Below are positions 1 to 7,341 of a DNA stretch of 17,508 nt, in pieces. The DNA comes from Bacteroidota bacterium (GTDB lineage: Bacteria > CLD3 > SB21): assembly GCA_020438245.1 (NCBI GenBank), contig JAGQUY010000077.1:1-17508 (forward strand), in the 5' to 3' direction. Under the pieces are notes generated by a model. That model had not been told where the DNA came from. It made no database searches and was given only the letters and a program-made list of their open reading frames with translations. The first letter of the stretch is position 1, and the number at the start of each line of letters is the position of its first letter. The position numbers were made by a program, and so were the translations under genes.

Positions 1-7
1 TCCTCCT
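1..7 (-). promoter_or_regulatory. Ribosome binding site of a gene beyond the left edge
   Basis: Read on the minus strand, the first bases spell GCAGGAGGA running off the left edge. This is a near-perfect Shine-Dalgarno core, like the AGGAGG in front of the 296 gene. With a sigma70-like promoter on the same strand about 45 bases upstream, it suggests a leftward gene whose start codon lies a few bases outside the window. The gene itself is not visible. Confidence 0.45.
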
Positions 8-37
8 GCAATCGGTTAAGTTATTTACTTTGCTATA

Positions 38-49
38 CAAAGTACTTTG
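38..49. repeat. Palindrome, possible operator
   Basis: CAAAGTACTTTG is a perfect 12-bp palindrome. An extra TACTTTG half-site at 26-32 forms a second inverted repeat with CAAAGTA at 38-44 across a 5-base spacer. The palindrome lies immediately downstream of the predicted leftward -10 box, where the transcript should start, which is a normal place for a repressor to bind. There is no T run, so it is not a terminator. The operator role is inference. Confidence 0.35.
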
Positions 50-51
50 TA

Positions 52-80
52 ATAGTAGTATACGAAATACGCGATGTCAA
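52..80 (-). promoter_or_regulatory. Sigma70-like promoter, leftward
   Basis: On the minus strand a perfect -35 TTGACA (80..75) is followed after exactly 17 bases by TACTAT (57..52), which matches four of six -10 positions. Transcription would begin near 45 and give a leader of about 45 bases, ending in the AGGAGG at the window edge. It drives an unseen gene to the left and stands back-to-back with the rightward promoter at 111-139. Confidence 0.45.
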
Positions 81-89
81 GTGAAATTT

Positions 90-102
90 CGGGAAAATCC
101 CG
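90..102. repeat. Short inverted repeat between divergent promoters
   Basis: CGGGA-AAA-TCCCG is a small perfect inverted repeat in the 30 bases between the two divergent -35 boxes. It could be a shared regulator site. It is also short enough to be chance, and nothing like a T-tract follows it. Confidence 0.2.
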
Positions 103-110
103 CCGTTGGC

Positions 111-139
111 TTGACTTAGCGAGGCTTTTGGCCTTTAAT
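111..139 (+). promoter_or_regulatory. Sigma70-like promoter for the secreted-protein genes
   Basis: TTGACT (111-116), a 17-base spacer and TTTAAT (134-139) form a good -35/-10 pair. It lies upstream of the 296 gene and would give a leader of about 150 bases. I see no riboswitch-like structure in that leader (about 147-284). The AGGAGG ribosome binding site at 285-290 sits five bases before the ATG. The promoter is predicted from the boxes alone. Confidence 0.35.
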
Positions 140-295
140 GTTATATACCTATCAGACAAGAGTCGGAACTCGTTACTCGTCCAGAGCTGCGCCTGCATGT
201 ACGTCGGGAATCTGCTTTCGGGCTAAGTGTCCATTCGCTTTTCGGCAAATTAAGTCACAATTCGTACTTCGATATCAAACCACCAGGAGGTTTCC

Positions 296-1318
296 ATGAA
301 AACGTTCATGTCACTATTTTGCGTTGTTGCTTTGTCGGCTTCGGTCGTACAAGCCAAAATCTGGACCGTGGATAATAATCCGGGGAATTCAGCGGCAGAT
401 TTTACCGCGTTAAGCACTGCAGTTTCTTCGGGCAGTGTGCAGGCAGGTGACACCATTTATGTCGTCGGGTCCGCCTTGAATTATGGCGCAACAGTGACGG
501 TGACAAAGAAGCTCTATATCTTCGGACCGGGCTATTTTCTGGCAGAAAACCTGGACCAACAAGCCAATACCGCGGCCGCAACGATCACCAGCTATATGGC
601 CCTTAACAGCGGTTCTGAGGGGAGTATTGTCCAGGGCCTTACCTTCACCAACTCCATACAAATCAATACAAGTAATATTACGATTCGCAGGAACAGACTG
701 ACGACGGCATTCATTAGCACGAATTCAAATCTGAGCAACATCATCATTGTCCAAAACTATCTGTCGTACAATTACTGTTGCGCAGCAACGATCCAAATCG
801 GCAGCAACAATACGAATATTATTATTTCGAACAACTACGTAGAGGTTACCAACGGCGGCGGAGGCTTGACCGTTCCTACCGGAGCGACCGTGTATGTTAC
901 CAACAATATCTTCAAGGTAAATACCGGGTCGGCGGTGGGCATGAACGCAGCTACGGGAAGTTTTGATAACAATATTATCTACTCCGGGAGCTTCTCAGCA
1001 AGCTCTATAGTGCCCCGCAACAATATTACAAGTGACACTACGTTCAGCAGCGAGCAGAATGGGAACAAGTCAGGCCGGAGTATGGCCACGGTTTTTACGT
1101 TGTCTGGTTCGCCGGATGCCAAATGGCAGTTGGCCGCAGGCTCCCCTGCAATTGGTGCCGGTCTCAGCGGGGAAGACTGCGGTATGTATGGCGGAAATTC
1201 ACCCTATGTTATCGCCGGACTGCCGCCCATTCCCACGGTGTATTTCATGAGCGCGCCCATTTCCGGTTCTGCAGCCCAAGGATTACCGGTTACCATTAAA
1301 GTGAAGTCACACAATTAA
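296..1318 (+). CDS. Secreted right-handed beta-helix protein, 340 aa
   Basis: The product is a secreted or cell-surface protein with no recognisable enzymatic motif. Residues 1-20 are a classic signal peptide (hydrophobic core, probable cut after the VQA at 18-20). Residues about 25-290 contain short, Asn-rich, imperfect parallel beta-helix rungs such as NITIRRNRL, NIIIVQNYLS, NIIISNNYVEV and VYVTNNIFKV. The tail, from GMYGG near 297, is a Pro-rich strand ending in VTIKVKSHN and is not a T9SS sorting domain. The start is fixed by AGGAGG five bases upstream. The stop is 31 bases before the next gene, so the two are probably co-transcribed. From memory, FCB genomes often pair such a helix protein with an EYFxDxDPG-repeat protein like the one downstream. 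The helix family is secure; ligand and function are unknown. Confidence 0.85.
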   Translation: MKTFMSLFCVVALSASVVQAKIWTVDNNPGNSAADFTALSTAVSSGSVQAGDTIYVVGSALNYGATVTVTKKLYIFGPGYFLAENLDQQANTAAATITSYMALNSGSEGSIVQGLTFTNSIQINTSNITIRRNRLTTAFISTNSNLSNIIIVQNYLSYNYCCAATIQIGSNNTNIIISNNYVEVTNGGGGLTVPTGATVYVTNNIFKVNTGSAVGMNAATGSFDNNIIYSGSFSASSIVPRNNITSDTTFSSEQNGNKSGRSMATVFTLSGSPDAKWQLAAGSPAIGAGLSGEDCGMYGGNSPYVIAGLPPIPTVYFMSAPISGSAAQGLPVTIKVKSHN

Positions 1319-1349
1319 TGCACGTCCATTCTACAGACCGGAGAACATC

Positions 1350-4316
1350 ATGAAGAAGTTAATTCTTTTGATTCTCCTCTGTTCATCCATGCTTGTAGCC
1401 CAGGGTTCCGTTTCACGGGCAGAATACTACATCGATGCCGATCCAGGGTATGGAAGTGCAACAGCCATTTCCGTTACGCCGGGCACCGATATTACGCTCA
1501 ATTTCACCGCCGACCTCAGTTCCCTCCCGGACGGCATACACGTGTTGTATGTTCGGGCGATGAACGATTCCGGATGGAGCCTTCCTTACTCACAGGTTTT
1601 TCTTAAGGAACCCAATACACCGCTCAGTTCTGTACCCAATATTGTGGCCGCAGAATATTACATGGACACCGATCCGGGTAATGGTCTTGGTACGGCTATC
1701 GCGGTAACATCCGGGTCGGACCGCACGGAGAGCTTCTTGGTCGATTTGACCGGCTTAAATGATGGTCTGCATGTGTTGTATGTGAGGGGCGTGGATGCCA
1801 ATGGACAGTGGAGTCAAACTTATTCGAAACCTTTTTTGAAAGAAAGTTCTGCGACAACCGATCCGCTGCCTGATATCGTAAGTGCAGAATATTACGTGGA
1901 CAGCGATCCCGGCTATGGAAATGCAACAGCCATATCGGTGACGCCCGGTACCGACGTAATTTCGAATTTCGTCGCAGACTTGAGCGGCCTTACCAACGGC
2001 CTGCATGTTATTTATTTGCGCGGGGTGGATGCGTCGGGGAATTGGTCCGTTGTTTATTCCAAGCCCTTCGTCAAGGATGCTACAGGTGTTACCGAACCCA
2101 CCTCCAATCTGGCTTCGGCCGAATATTTTTTCGATACCGATCCCGGTTTTAGTCAGGGTGCGCCGATAACCGTTGCCGGGACAACCAACGATACGTCGAG
2201 TTTCACGGCAGACATGTCGGCGCTCAACCCCGGCATTCATATTTTCTACACAAGAGCCCGGGCAGCTAATGGCTTATGGAGCCTGACGACTGCACGTCCG
2301 GTTTTAGTCGAAGCTCGCGGAACGATTGACGCCCTGCCAAATATGATTACCGCTGAATATTTTGTTGACTTCGACCCGGGTTTCGGAATGGGTACACGAC
2401 TTTCGCTTACCGCAGGAACCGACGTGATAAGAAGTTTTTCAGCAACCCTGGATACGCAGCGTGCCGGAATCCATATTCTCTATGTTCGTGGACAGGATTC
2501 TGATGGCAATTGGAGTCAGGCTTTCAGCCGGCCGTTTTTGGCGGAAGCTGCTGGAAGCGGTGATACTCCGGCAGATATCTCCTCGGTTGAATACTACTTG
2601 AGGCAAGGCGGTGTAAACTCGACACCCATGTCGGTTATCGATTTTGCGCAGGGAGCAGACGTCACAGTTGAGTTTTGCGCAAAACTGATGGGCCTTATGC
2701 AGGACAGCACCTACGAACTTCATATGACAGCCCAAGACGCCGGTGGAAACAAGAGCGTGGACTATGTTCACCAGTTTGTGGTTGATTCATCGGCAGTTAT
2801 TCTCAACAAGGCTCCGAACGTTCTCATGTCACTGCCGACTGTCAATCCCAATGAGGATTTTGACTCCATCTTTGTGGCAGATTTGACAACTGTATTTTCC
2901 GATTCCAATATCAAGCTGTGCGGGGATAGTCTCCGATTTTCCGTCACGATCAGCAATGCCATCGTAACTGTTTCTCTTAACGGTTCGTTACTGACCCTGT
3001 ATGGGATCGCCAATGCCAACGGATTGACAACAGTGGTCATGACCGCCACGGACGACAGCGGGGCAACGGCCGTGGATTCTTTCACCGTCGATGTCGCGTC
3101 GGTCAATGATATGCCGATCGCCTCGGATGATGCCATTACCGTTCTTGCAGGGCCAACGGTCACGTTAACCGTACTCCGCAATGATACGGATGTGGATGGG
3201 GATGTGTTGTCCATCATGAGCCTGCTGTCCGGGCCGGCTAATGGGTCTGCCCTGATAAATACCGGAGATTCAACGATCAATTACACGGCAACCGTCACTT
3301 ATAGCGGCCCCGATCAGATAACCTACGTGGTGAGTGACGGGCAGGGTGGAAGCGATACGGCCACGGTTAACATTACGGTCACGCCGGCGAGGGCGCTGAC
3401 GCTGTCAACGTCTGTATTGCAGAATCCGGCACTTTCAAAGTATGCAGATCTGTATGTCGTCGCTGATACGAATCTTCAGAGCTCACCACAGGTGAAGTTG
3501 TTCCTTGGCAACGATTCATCGTCCGTGTCCATGACTCAGCAGTCGGGCAATCCGCGCATCTACAAGGGTGCCATTGAATTTACGGTGAACGGAACGTACA
3601 CCATTCGTACGTATGGTCTATCTGTGAATGGTTTGTCCTCCACGGAATCCAGGTCCTTTAATGCGTCGTTAGCCAAGCCGGGTCTGGCGTTCGTTCTAAC
3701 ATCGACCGATGGTTCCGGTAGATTGGCCTTGGAACGCAAAGCCCTTTCAAAAGAGACGTTTTTCCTGGCCCAGCAACGAAACGATCACGATGAAACGGTA
3801 TACCAATTCGGCCCCTTAGTTGACCTTGCCGAGCCTGCGGAAATAAACCTGCTGTTCGAAGAGGTGACCTGGACCGATCCCTCGAAGTTGTTTGTCTACC
3901 GCTTTGACGGAGGTGTGTGGAAACAACTCCGAAGTCAGGTGTATCTGTCCGACCGTAGAGTTCGTGCCTTGTCACCAACCCTGGGGCAATTCAAGATCGG
4001 CTACGACCCGACATTTTCCGGCAGTAACGTAGTACCGGAAACGTTTGCCTTACACCAGAATTACCCAAACCCGTTTAATCCGTCAACGACCATTACCTAC
4101 GACCTTGCCGAAGATGCCGATTTGAAACTGGCAGTATATAATCTTCTGGGACAGCAGGTCAAAGTATTGAAGAGCGGTCAACAACTGGCTGGGAGCTACA
4201 AGGTCGTCTGGGACGGCAAAAATGAACGCGGGGAGACAGTTGCATCCGGTATTTATTTTTACCGGATGGTCACACGGTCCTTTGTGCGTACGCAGAAAAT
4301 GATACTATTGAAGTAG
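1350..4316 (+). CDS. T9SS cargo protein with six 78-aa repeats, 988 aa
   Basis: This is a large exported protein expected to be surface-anchored or released by type IX secretion. Residues 1-17 are a signal peptide. Residues about 24-490 hold six tandem repeats, each opening with (A/V)EYY or AEYF, usually followed by a DxDPGxG motif, and usually containing a G-x-H-x-(L/I)-Y-x-R strand and a NWS/QWS-type turn. The sixth is divergent. Residues about 485-588 look like a cadherin/Ig-type sandwich. Residues about 589-680 form a second one, with an NDTDVDGD motif typical of tandem cadherin-like (Big_9-type) domains. A further all-beta region leads to the type A sorting domain, from NYPNPFNPS at 904-912 to the C-terminus, including YNLLGQQV and GIYFYRM. 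GGAG six bases before the ATG supports the start. No catalytic residues are apparent; adhesion or display is inference. Confidence 0.9.
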   Translation: MKKLILLILLCSSMLVAQGSVSRAEYYIDADPGYGSATAISVTPGTDITLNFTADLSSLPDGIHVLYVRAMNDSGWSLPYSQVFLKEPNTPLSSVPNIVAAEYYMDTDPGNGLGTAIAVTSGSDRTESFLVDLTGLNDGLHVLYVRGVDANGQWSQTYSKPFLKESSATTDPLPDIVSAEYYVDSDPGYGNATAISVTPGTDVISNFVADLSGLTNGLHVIYLRGVDASGNWSVVYSKPFVKDATGVTEPTSNLASAEYFFDTDPGFSQGAPITVAGTTNDTSSFTADMSALNPGIHIFYTRARAANGLWSLTTARPVLVEARGTIDALPNMITAEYFVDFDPGFGMGTRLSLTAGTDVIRSFSATLDTQRAGIHILYVRGQDSDGNWSQAFSRPFLAEAAGSGDTPADISSVEYYLRQGGVNSTPMSVIDFAQGADVTVEFCAKLMGLMQDSTYELHMTAQDAGGNKSVDYVHQFVVDSSAVILNKAPNVLMSLPTVNPNEDFDSIFVADLTTVFSDSNIKLCGDSLRFSVTISNAIVTVSLNGSLLTLYGIANANGLTTVVMTATDDSGATAVDSFTVDVASVNDMPIASDDAITVLAGPTVTLTVLRNDTDVDGDVLSIMSLLSGPANGSALINTGDSTINYTATVTYSGPDQITYVVSDGQGGSDTATVNITVTPARALTLSTSVLQNPALSKYADLYVVADTNLQSSPQVKLFLGNDSSSVSMTQQSGNPRIYKGAIEFTVNGTYTIRTYGLSVNGLSSTESRSFNASLAKPGLAFVLTSTDGSGRLALERKALSKETFFLAQQRNDHDETVYQFGPLVDLAEPAEINLLFEEVTWTDPSKLFVYRFDGGVWKQLRSQVYLSDRRVRALSPTLGQFKIGYDPTFSGSNVVPETFALHQNYPNPFNPSTTITYDLAEDADLKLAVYNLLGQQVKVLKSGQQLAGSYKVVWDGKNERGETVASGIYFYRMVTRSFVRTQKMILLK
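1419..2819 (+). repeat. Six in-frame 234-bp (78-aa) tandem repeats
   Basis: The codon opening each (A/V)EY(Y/F) motif falls at 1419, 1650, 1884, 2118, 2352 and 2586. The steps are 231, 234, 234, 234 and 234 bases, so the protein repeat is 77 or 78 residues with almost no length drift. The nucleotide copies have diverged well beyond recent duplication. Copy six has lost the DxDPG loop. The acidic DxDPGxG loop could bind calcium, which is inference. Confidence 0.9.
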
Positions 4317-4346
4317 ATAAACCATTTCTCGCAGAGCTCGAAACGG

Positions 4347-4379
4347 TCAGAACCCGATCGATGAAAATCCAGGTTCTGA
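4347..4379 (+). promoter_or_regulatory. Inverted repeat in the leader before the lipoprotein
   Basis: TCAGAACC (4347-4354) and GGTTCTGA (4372-4379) are perfect 8-bp arms around a 17-base loop, in the 95-base gap between the T9SS cargo gene and the lipoprotein gene. There is no downstream T run, so it is not a standard terminator. It could be an mRNA-stabilising hairpin after the cargo gene or a protein-binding site. Confidence 0.3.
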
Positions 4380-4411
4380 GCGTCCCGGCGAGAAGTATTG
4401 CAGGAGATTCT

Positions 4412-4999
4412 ATGGGAAAACTTTTTCCATTTGTCCTGGCGGGGTTGGTGCTATTTTCCTGCGGTCCAACCGCTGAGGAACAGCTAACCTACGACCAATT
4501 GGTGACCGAAGGATGGACCCTGTTTCAGAGCGCACAGTATGACAGCGCATTGTCCAAGTTTATCCAAGCCGGTGCGATTGATCCGACAGGCTATGAGGCG
4601 TACAGTGGTATCGGATGGAGTAATCTTCGGCTGGACCAATTATCGTCGGCTGCATCCTCTTTTCAGGCGGGCTCGACGCAGTTCAATGCGGATGTTTCGG
4701 CAACGCTATTCGCCGGATGGGCGTTTGTTCTGAATGCGCAGAAACAATACTCGAATTCCAATACCCGTGCTGACCAAGCGCTTGGTATCGATCCAAATTG
4801 GATATTTGAGCACGGATTGTCCTACGACAAAGATCATGTGCACGTTCTGAAGGCGGAGAACTATTTCGCTTTGGGAGATTACACCTCAAGCTTGACAGCC
4901 GTAAAAGCTGTGAACCCGTCGTTCAGTGCGGATGTAACCAATTCGACAGGGCAGGCGCAATTGGCTGCCGAAATTGAAAGACTGAAAACTACTTTGTAA
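4412..4999 (+). CDS. Small TPR-like lipoprotein, 195 aa
   Basis: This is an envelope lipoprotein with helical repeats, probably a protein-interaction scaffold. I place the start at 4412 rather than the in-frame ATG at 4361. AGGAG lies five bases before 4412, and only this start gives a proper lipoprotein signal: MGK, a hydrophobic core, then the LFSC lipobox with the acylated Cys at residue 17. After the Cys, residues about 30-110 read as tetratricopeptide-like helices (GWTLFQSAQYDSALSKFIQAGAI, then GYEAYSGIGWSNLRLDQLSS) and a further pair follows (ENYFALGDYTSS). No enzymatic motif is visible. The gene lies 95 bases after the T9SS cargo gene on the same strand and may share its transcript. 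The partner is unknown. Confidence 0.8.
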   Translation: MGKLFPFVLAGLVLFSCGPTAEEQLTYDQLVTEGWTLFQSAQYDSALSKFIQAGAIDPTGYEAYSGIGWSNLRLDQLSSAASSFQAGSTQFNADVSATLFAGWAFVLNAQKQYSNSNTRADQALGIDPNWIFEHGLSYDKDHVHVLKAENYFALGDYTSSLTAVKAVNPSFSADVTNSTGQAQLAAEIERLKTTL

Positions 5000-5117
5000 T
5001 TGAGTCGTGGCGTAATCGACCATTCCTTCCAGTACCGGCCGGAGCTGAACGTTGTTCTGCATCCGATGGTCTGATTTTTTCTTTCCTCATCCGCAAAATG
5101 TGACTAACTTGGCGCCT

Positions 5118-5723
5118 ATGTACAGCGATGAATACAAAACCGTGGAAGCCAAAGTTGAAGCCGGAATCGAAGACAGGGGCTGGTCTTTTCAATCCACCTT
5201 GGTTCCGGCTGTTTCCGTGTCGGCTGCACAAACGGCATTGAAAGCTATGCAAAAGACGTGGGCCGGAGACGCAGTTGCCTCACACGTTATTCGCATCGGA
5301 CTGCCCGCCGAAGCAGAGGTCACGATGCATTCAGACGAAGAAAGTGTTGATGCTGCGAAGGTGTTATTGAACTTACTGGAAGATGCCGAACTTACACACG
5401 TTCTTCTGCTCGTTGTGAAGATGCCGCTTCCGGATCAAAAAAGCACATCTGCTTCTGAGCGGGCCTATCACGATGCCGGACTCAACGCGATCCAACGCGC
5501 TAAAAAGGTCGTACGAATTCTTTATAATACGATCGAAGTGATTCCCGGGCATGAAAACATTGAGTTCCTGGGTAATTTCATACAGGATCTTCGTGCCAAG
5601 GTCGTTCAGGTAACCCGGGGACAACAAACGACCATGACGGTGAAAGTCCGCGCATCCCAAATCGACAGCTTCAAAAAAAACCTGCAATCACGCTACCCAA
5701 AGATCGAATTCCAATCCTCGTAG
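5118..5723 (+). CDS. Unrecognised 201-aa cytoplasmic protein beside the Ycf46-type ATPase
   Basis: I do not recognise this family. The open frame extends back to 5052, but those residues (FFFPHPQN) look like translated leader. I chose the ATG at 5118, which opens MYSDEYKTVE, a soluble acidic N-terminus. There is no signal peptide, membrane segment or obvious metal site. The middle has a strongly hydrophobic strand (THVLLLVVKMPLP, about residues 95-107), then a charged helix around residues 115-130, and the C-terminus is alpha/beta with a basic end. No Shine-Dalgarno precedes the ATG; TAACTT sits eight bases upstream, so the mRNA may be leaderless. It is 51 bases upstream of the AAA+ gene on the same strand, which suggests a shared function, perhaps as adaptor or substrate. 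That role is inference. Confidence 0.7.
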   Translation: MYSDEYKTVEAKVEAGIEDRGWSFQSTLVPAVSVSAAQTALKAMQKTWAGDAVASHVIRIGLPAEAEVTMHSDEESVDAAKVLLNLLEDAELTHVLLLVVKMPLPDQKSTSASERAYHDAGLNAIQRAKKVVRILYNTIEVIPGHENIEFLGNFIQDLRAKVVQVTRGQQTTMTVKVRASQIDSFKKNLQSRYPKIEFQSS

Positions 5724-5739
5724 ACGGCGTGCTCTCCTA

Positions 5740-5768
5740 TTGATCCCCATACCGGTATTCGCTACCTT
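5740..5768 (+). promoter_or_regulatory. Possible promoter for a leaderless ATPase mRNA
   Basis: TTGATC (5740-5745), 17 bases, then TACCTT (5763-5768) resembles a -35/-10 pair. The ATG follows at 5775 with no ribosome binding site, so transcription would begin at or next to the start codon. The -10 box matches consensus at only three positions, so the call is tentative. Confidence 0.25.
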
Positions 5769-5774
5769 CCAAGT

Positions 5775-7304
5775 ATGCACGACCTCGAAATTTACATTCA
5801 AGCCCGATATCCGTTGGTCTATCTGGTATCGTGGGAAGAAGACCGGGTTCTGCGCCAGCTTGACCAGATCGCGGTGAACCTGCGGAAAATGCTTTTTGTC
5901 TGGACCCAAACCCAGGGCTTGTACAACCAGGTACTGCCCGGCGAACTGGATGATTCAAAATGTGATCCCGAGGTTGTCCTGCAGCACATCGCAACATCAC
6001 CGGATAACGCCATTTTCGTTCTGTTTGACTTTCACGCCTTTGTCGATTCGATACGGGTCCGCAGACTTCTGAGAGACCTCGCCAAATCGCTTCGCAAGAG
6101 CAACAAGACGGTTATCCTTGTTTCTCCCACGGTCAATATTCCGCTTGAACTTTCAAAAGACATAGCTATCATTGATTTTGACCTACCTACGATAACCGAG
6201 TTATCAACGTCTCTTGGCAACGCACTCAAGGTTTTTGAAAAGCGCCGCGACATCAAAGTTGCGCTGACTCCGTACGTCACCGAAAAATTACTCAAAGCTG
6301 CTCAAGGGTTGACGCTTGTCGAGTTTGAGAACGTTCTTTCCAAATCGGTGGTGCACCGAAAAGCTATCGACGAGATGACGATATATGAGGTGCTTGAAGA
6401 AAAAAAGCAGGTTATCCGTAAATCGGGTACGCTTGAATATTTCTCGCCGGACGAAAACTTTGATCAGGTGGGCGGACTCGAGCACCTGAAGCTCTGGTTG
6501 ACTAAACGCGCTGAGGCCTTTTCCGATCGGGCGGCAGAATTTGGATTGCCCTCACCCAAAGGACTGCTGCTCGTTGGCACCCAGGGTTGCGGAAAAAGTC
6601 TTACGGCCAAAGCGGTGGCTGCGCATTGGAATCTTCCCCTGCTCAAACTGGACGTGGGCAGTGTATTCAGCGGCATCGTAGGTTCCTCGGAAGCCAATAT
6701 TCGCCATGCCATTAAGACGGCGGAATCGATCAGCCCGTGTATTTTGTGGATCGATGAAATCGAAAAGGGATTTTCTGGAACGGCCAGCTCTAACTTCAGC
6801 GACGGTGGAACGGCTGCGCGTGTATTCGGAACGTTTACCACATGGCTTCAGGAAAAAAGGAAACCGGTTTTCGTGATTGCCACGTCCAACGATATTACCA
6901 TTCTGCCGCCCGAAGTGTTGCGCAAAGGCCGTTTCGATGAGATCTTTTTCGTGGATTTGCCGGAACAGGTCGAACGGGAGGATATTTTCACGATTCATCT
7001 GAAAAAAAGGCGTCGCCCGACAGAGCCCTATGATGTCGTGAAACTTGCAACGGCAGCCGAGGGATTCAGCGGAGCAGAAATTGAGCAGGCTATTATTTCG
7101 GGAATGTACGATGCCTTCGAAGAGTCCAGAGAACTGACGACGAACGATATTCTCAACGCACTAAAAAACTCGGTTCCGCTTTCCAAGGTGATGGCCGAAC
7201 AGGTAAGCGCCTTGAGGATGTGGGCCGACAAGCGCGCACGACGGGCATCGGGTCAGCGTTCTACCATTCCGGGCATCTCACTCGATCGGTTCAGCCGGAA
7301 TTAA
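5775..7304 (+). CDS. Ycf46-type AAA+ ATPase, 509 aa
   Basis: This is a cytoplasmic AAA+ ATPase resembling the cyanobacterial/plastid Ycf46 family. The N-terminal domain (residues 1-220) has the family-style opening ARYPLVYLVSWEEDR at 10-24 and the FVLFDFHAFV and NIPLELSKDI motifs. The AAA module spans about 225-430: Walker A GTQGCGKS (268-275), Walker B ILWIDE (323-328), sensor-1 Asn372 in ATSND, and a likely arginine finger in LRKGRFDE (382-389). All core catalytic residues are present. The helical lid follows, with GFSGAEIEQAI near 435-445, and the tail is basic. ATP-driven remodelling of an unknown target is the expected activity; Ycf46 function is poorly known even in cyanobacteria, where a link to inorganic-carbon use has been suggested. 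It follows an unrecognised 201-aa gene and converges on the leftward operon. Confidence 0.88.
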   Translation: MHDLEIYIQARYPLVYLVSWEEDRVLRQLDQIAVNLRKMLFVWTQTQGLYNQVLPGELDDSKCDPEVVLQHIATSPDNAIFVLFDFHAFVDSIRVRRLLRDLAKSLRKSNKTVILVSPTVNIPLELSKDIAIIDFDLPTITELSTSLGNALKVFEKRRDIKVALTPYVTEKLLKAAQGLTLVEFENVLSKSVVHRKAIDEMTIYEVLEEKKQVIRKSGTLEYFSPDENFDQVGGLEHLKLWLTKRAEAFSDRAAEFGLPSPKGLLLVGTQGCGKSLTAKAVAAHWNLPLLKLDVGSVFSGIVGSSEANIRHAIKTAESISPCILWIDEIEKGFSGTASSNFSDGGTAARVFGTFTTWLQEKRKPVFVIATSNDITILPPEVLRKGRFDEIFFVDLPEQVEREDIFTIHLKKRRRPTEPYDVVKLATAAEGFSGAEIEQAIISGMYDAFEESRELTTNDILNALKNSVPLSKVMAEQVSALRMWADKRARRASGQRSTIPGISLDRFSRN

Positions 7305-7341
7305 TCTCCCCCAACGATCGTTTTCTTCCCGACATGACTTA

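Noticed and set aside
1419..2819. Tandem repeats considered as a CRISPR or DNA-level satellite
   Set aside because: The repeats are 234 bp, in frame and conserved at protein rather than DNA level; they are protein domains.
7312..7321. Palindrome AACGATCGTT followed by T-rich bases, as a terminator
   Set aside because: It sits between the convergent ATPase gene and leftward operon, but there is no loop and the stem would be too short and weak. It is probably chance.
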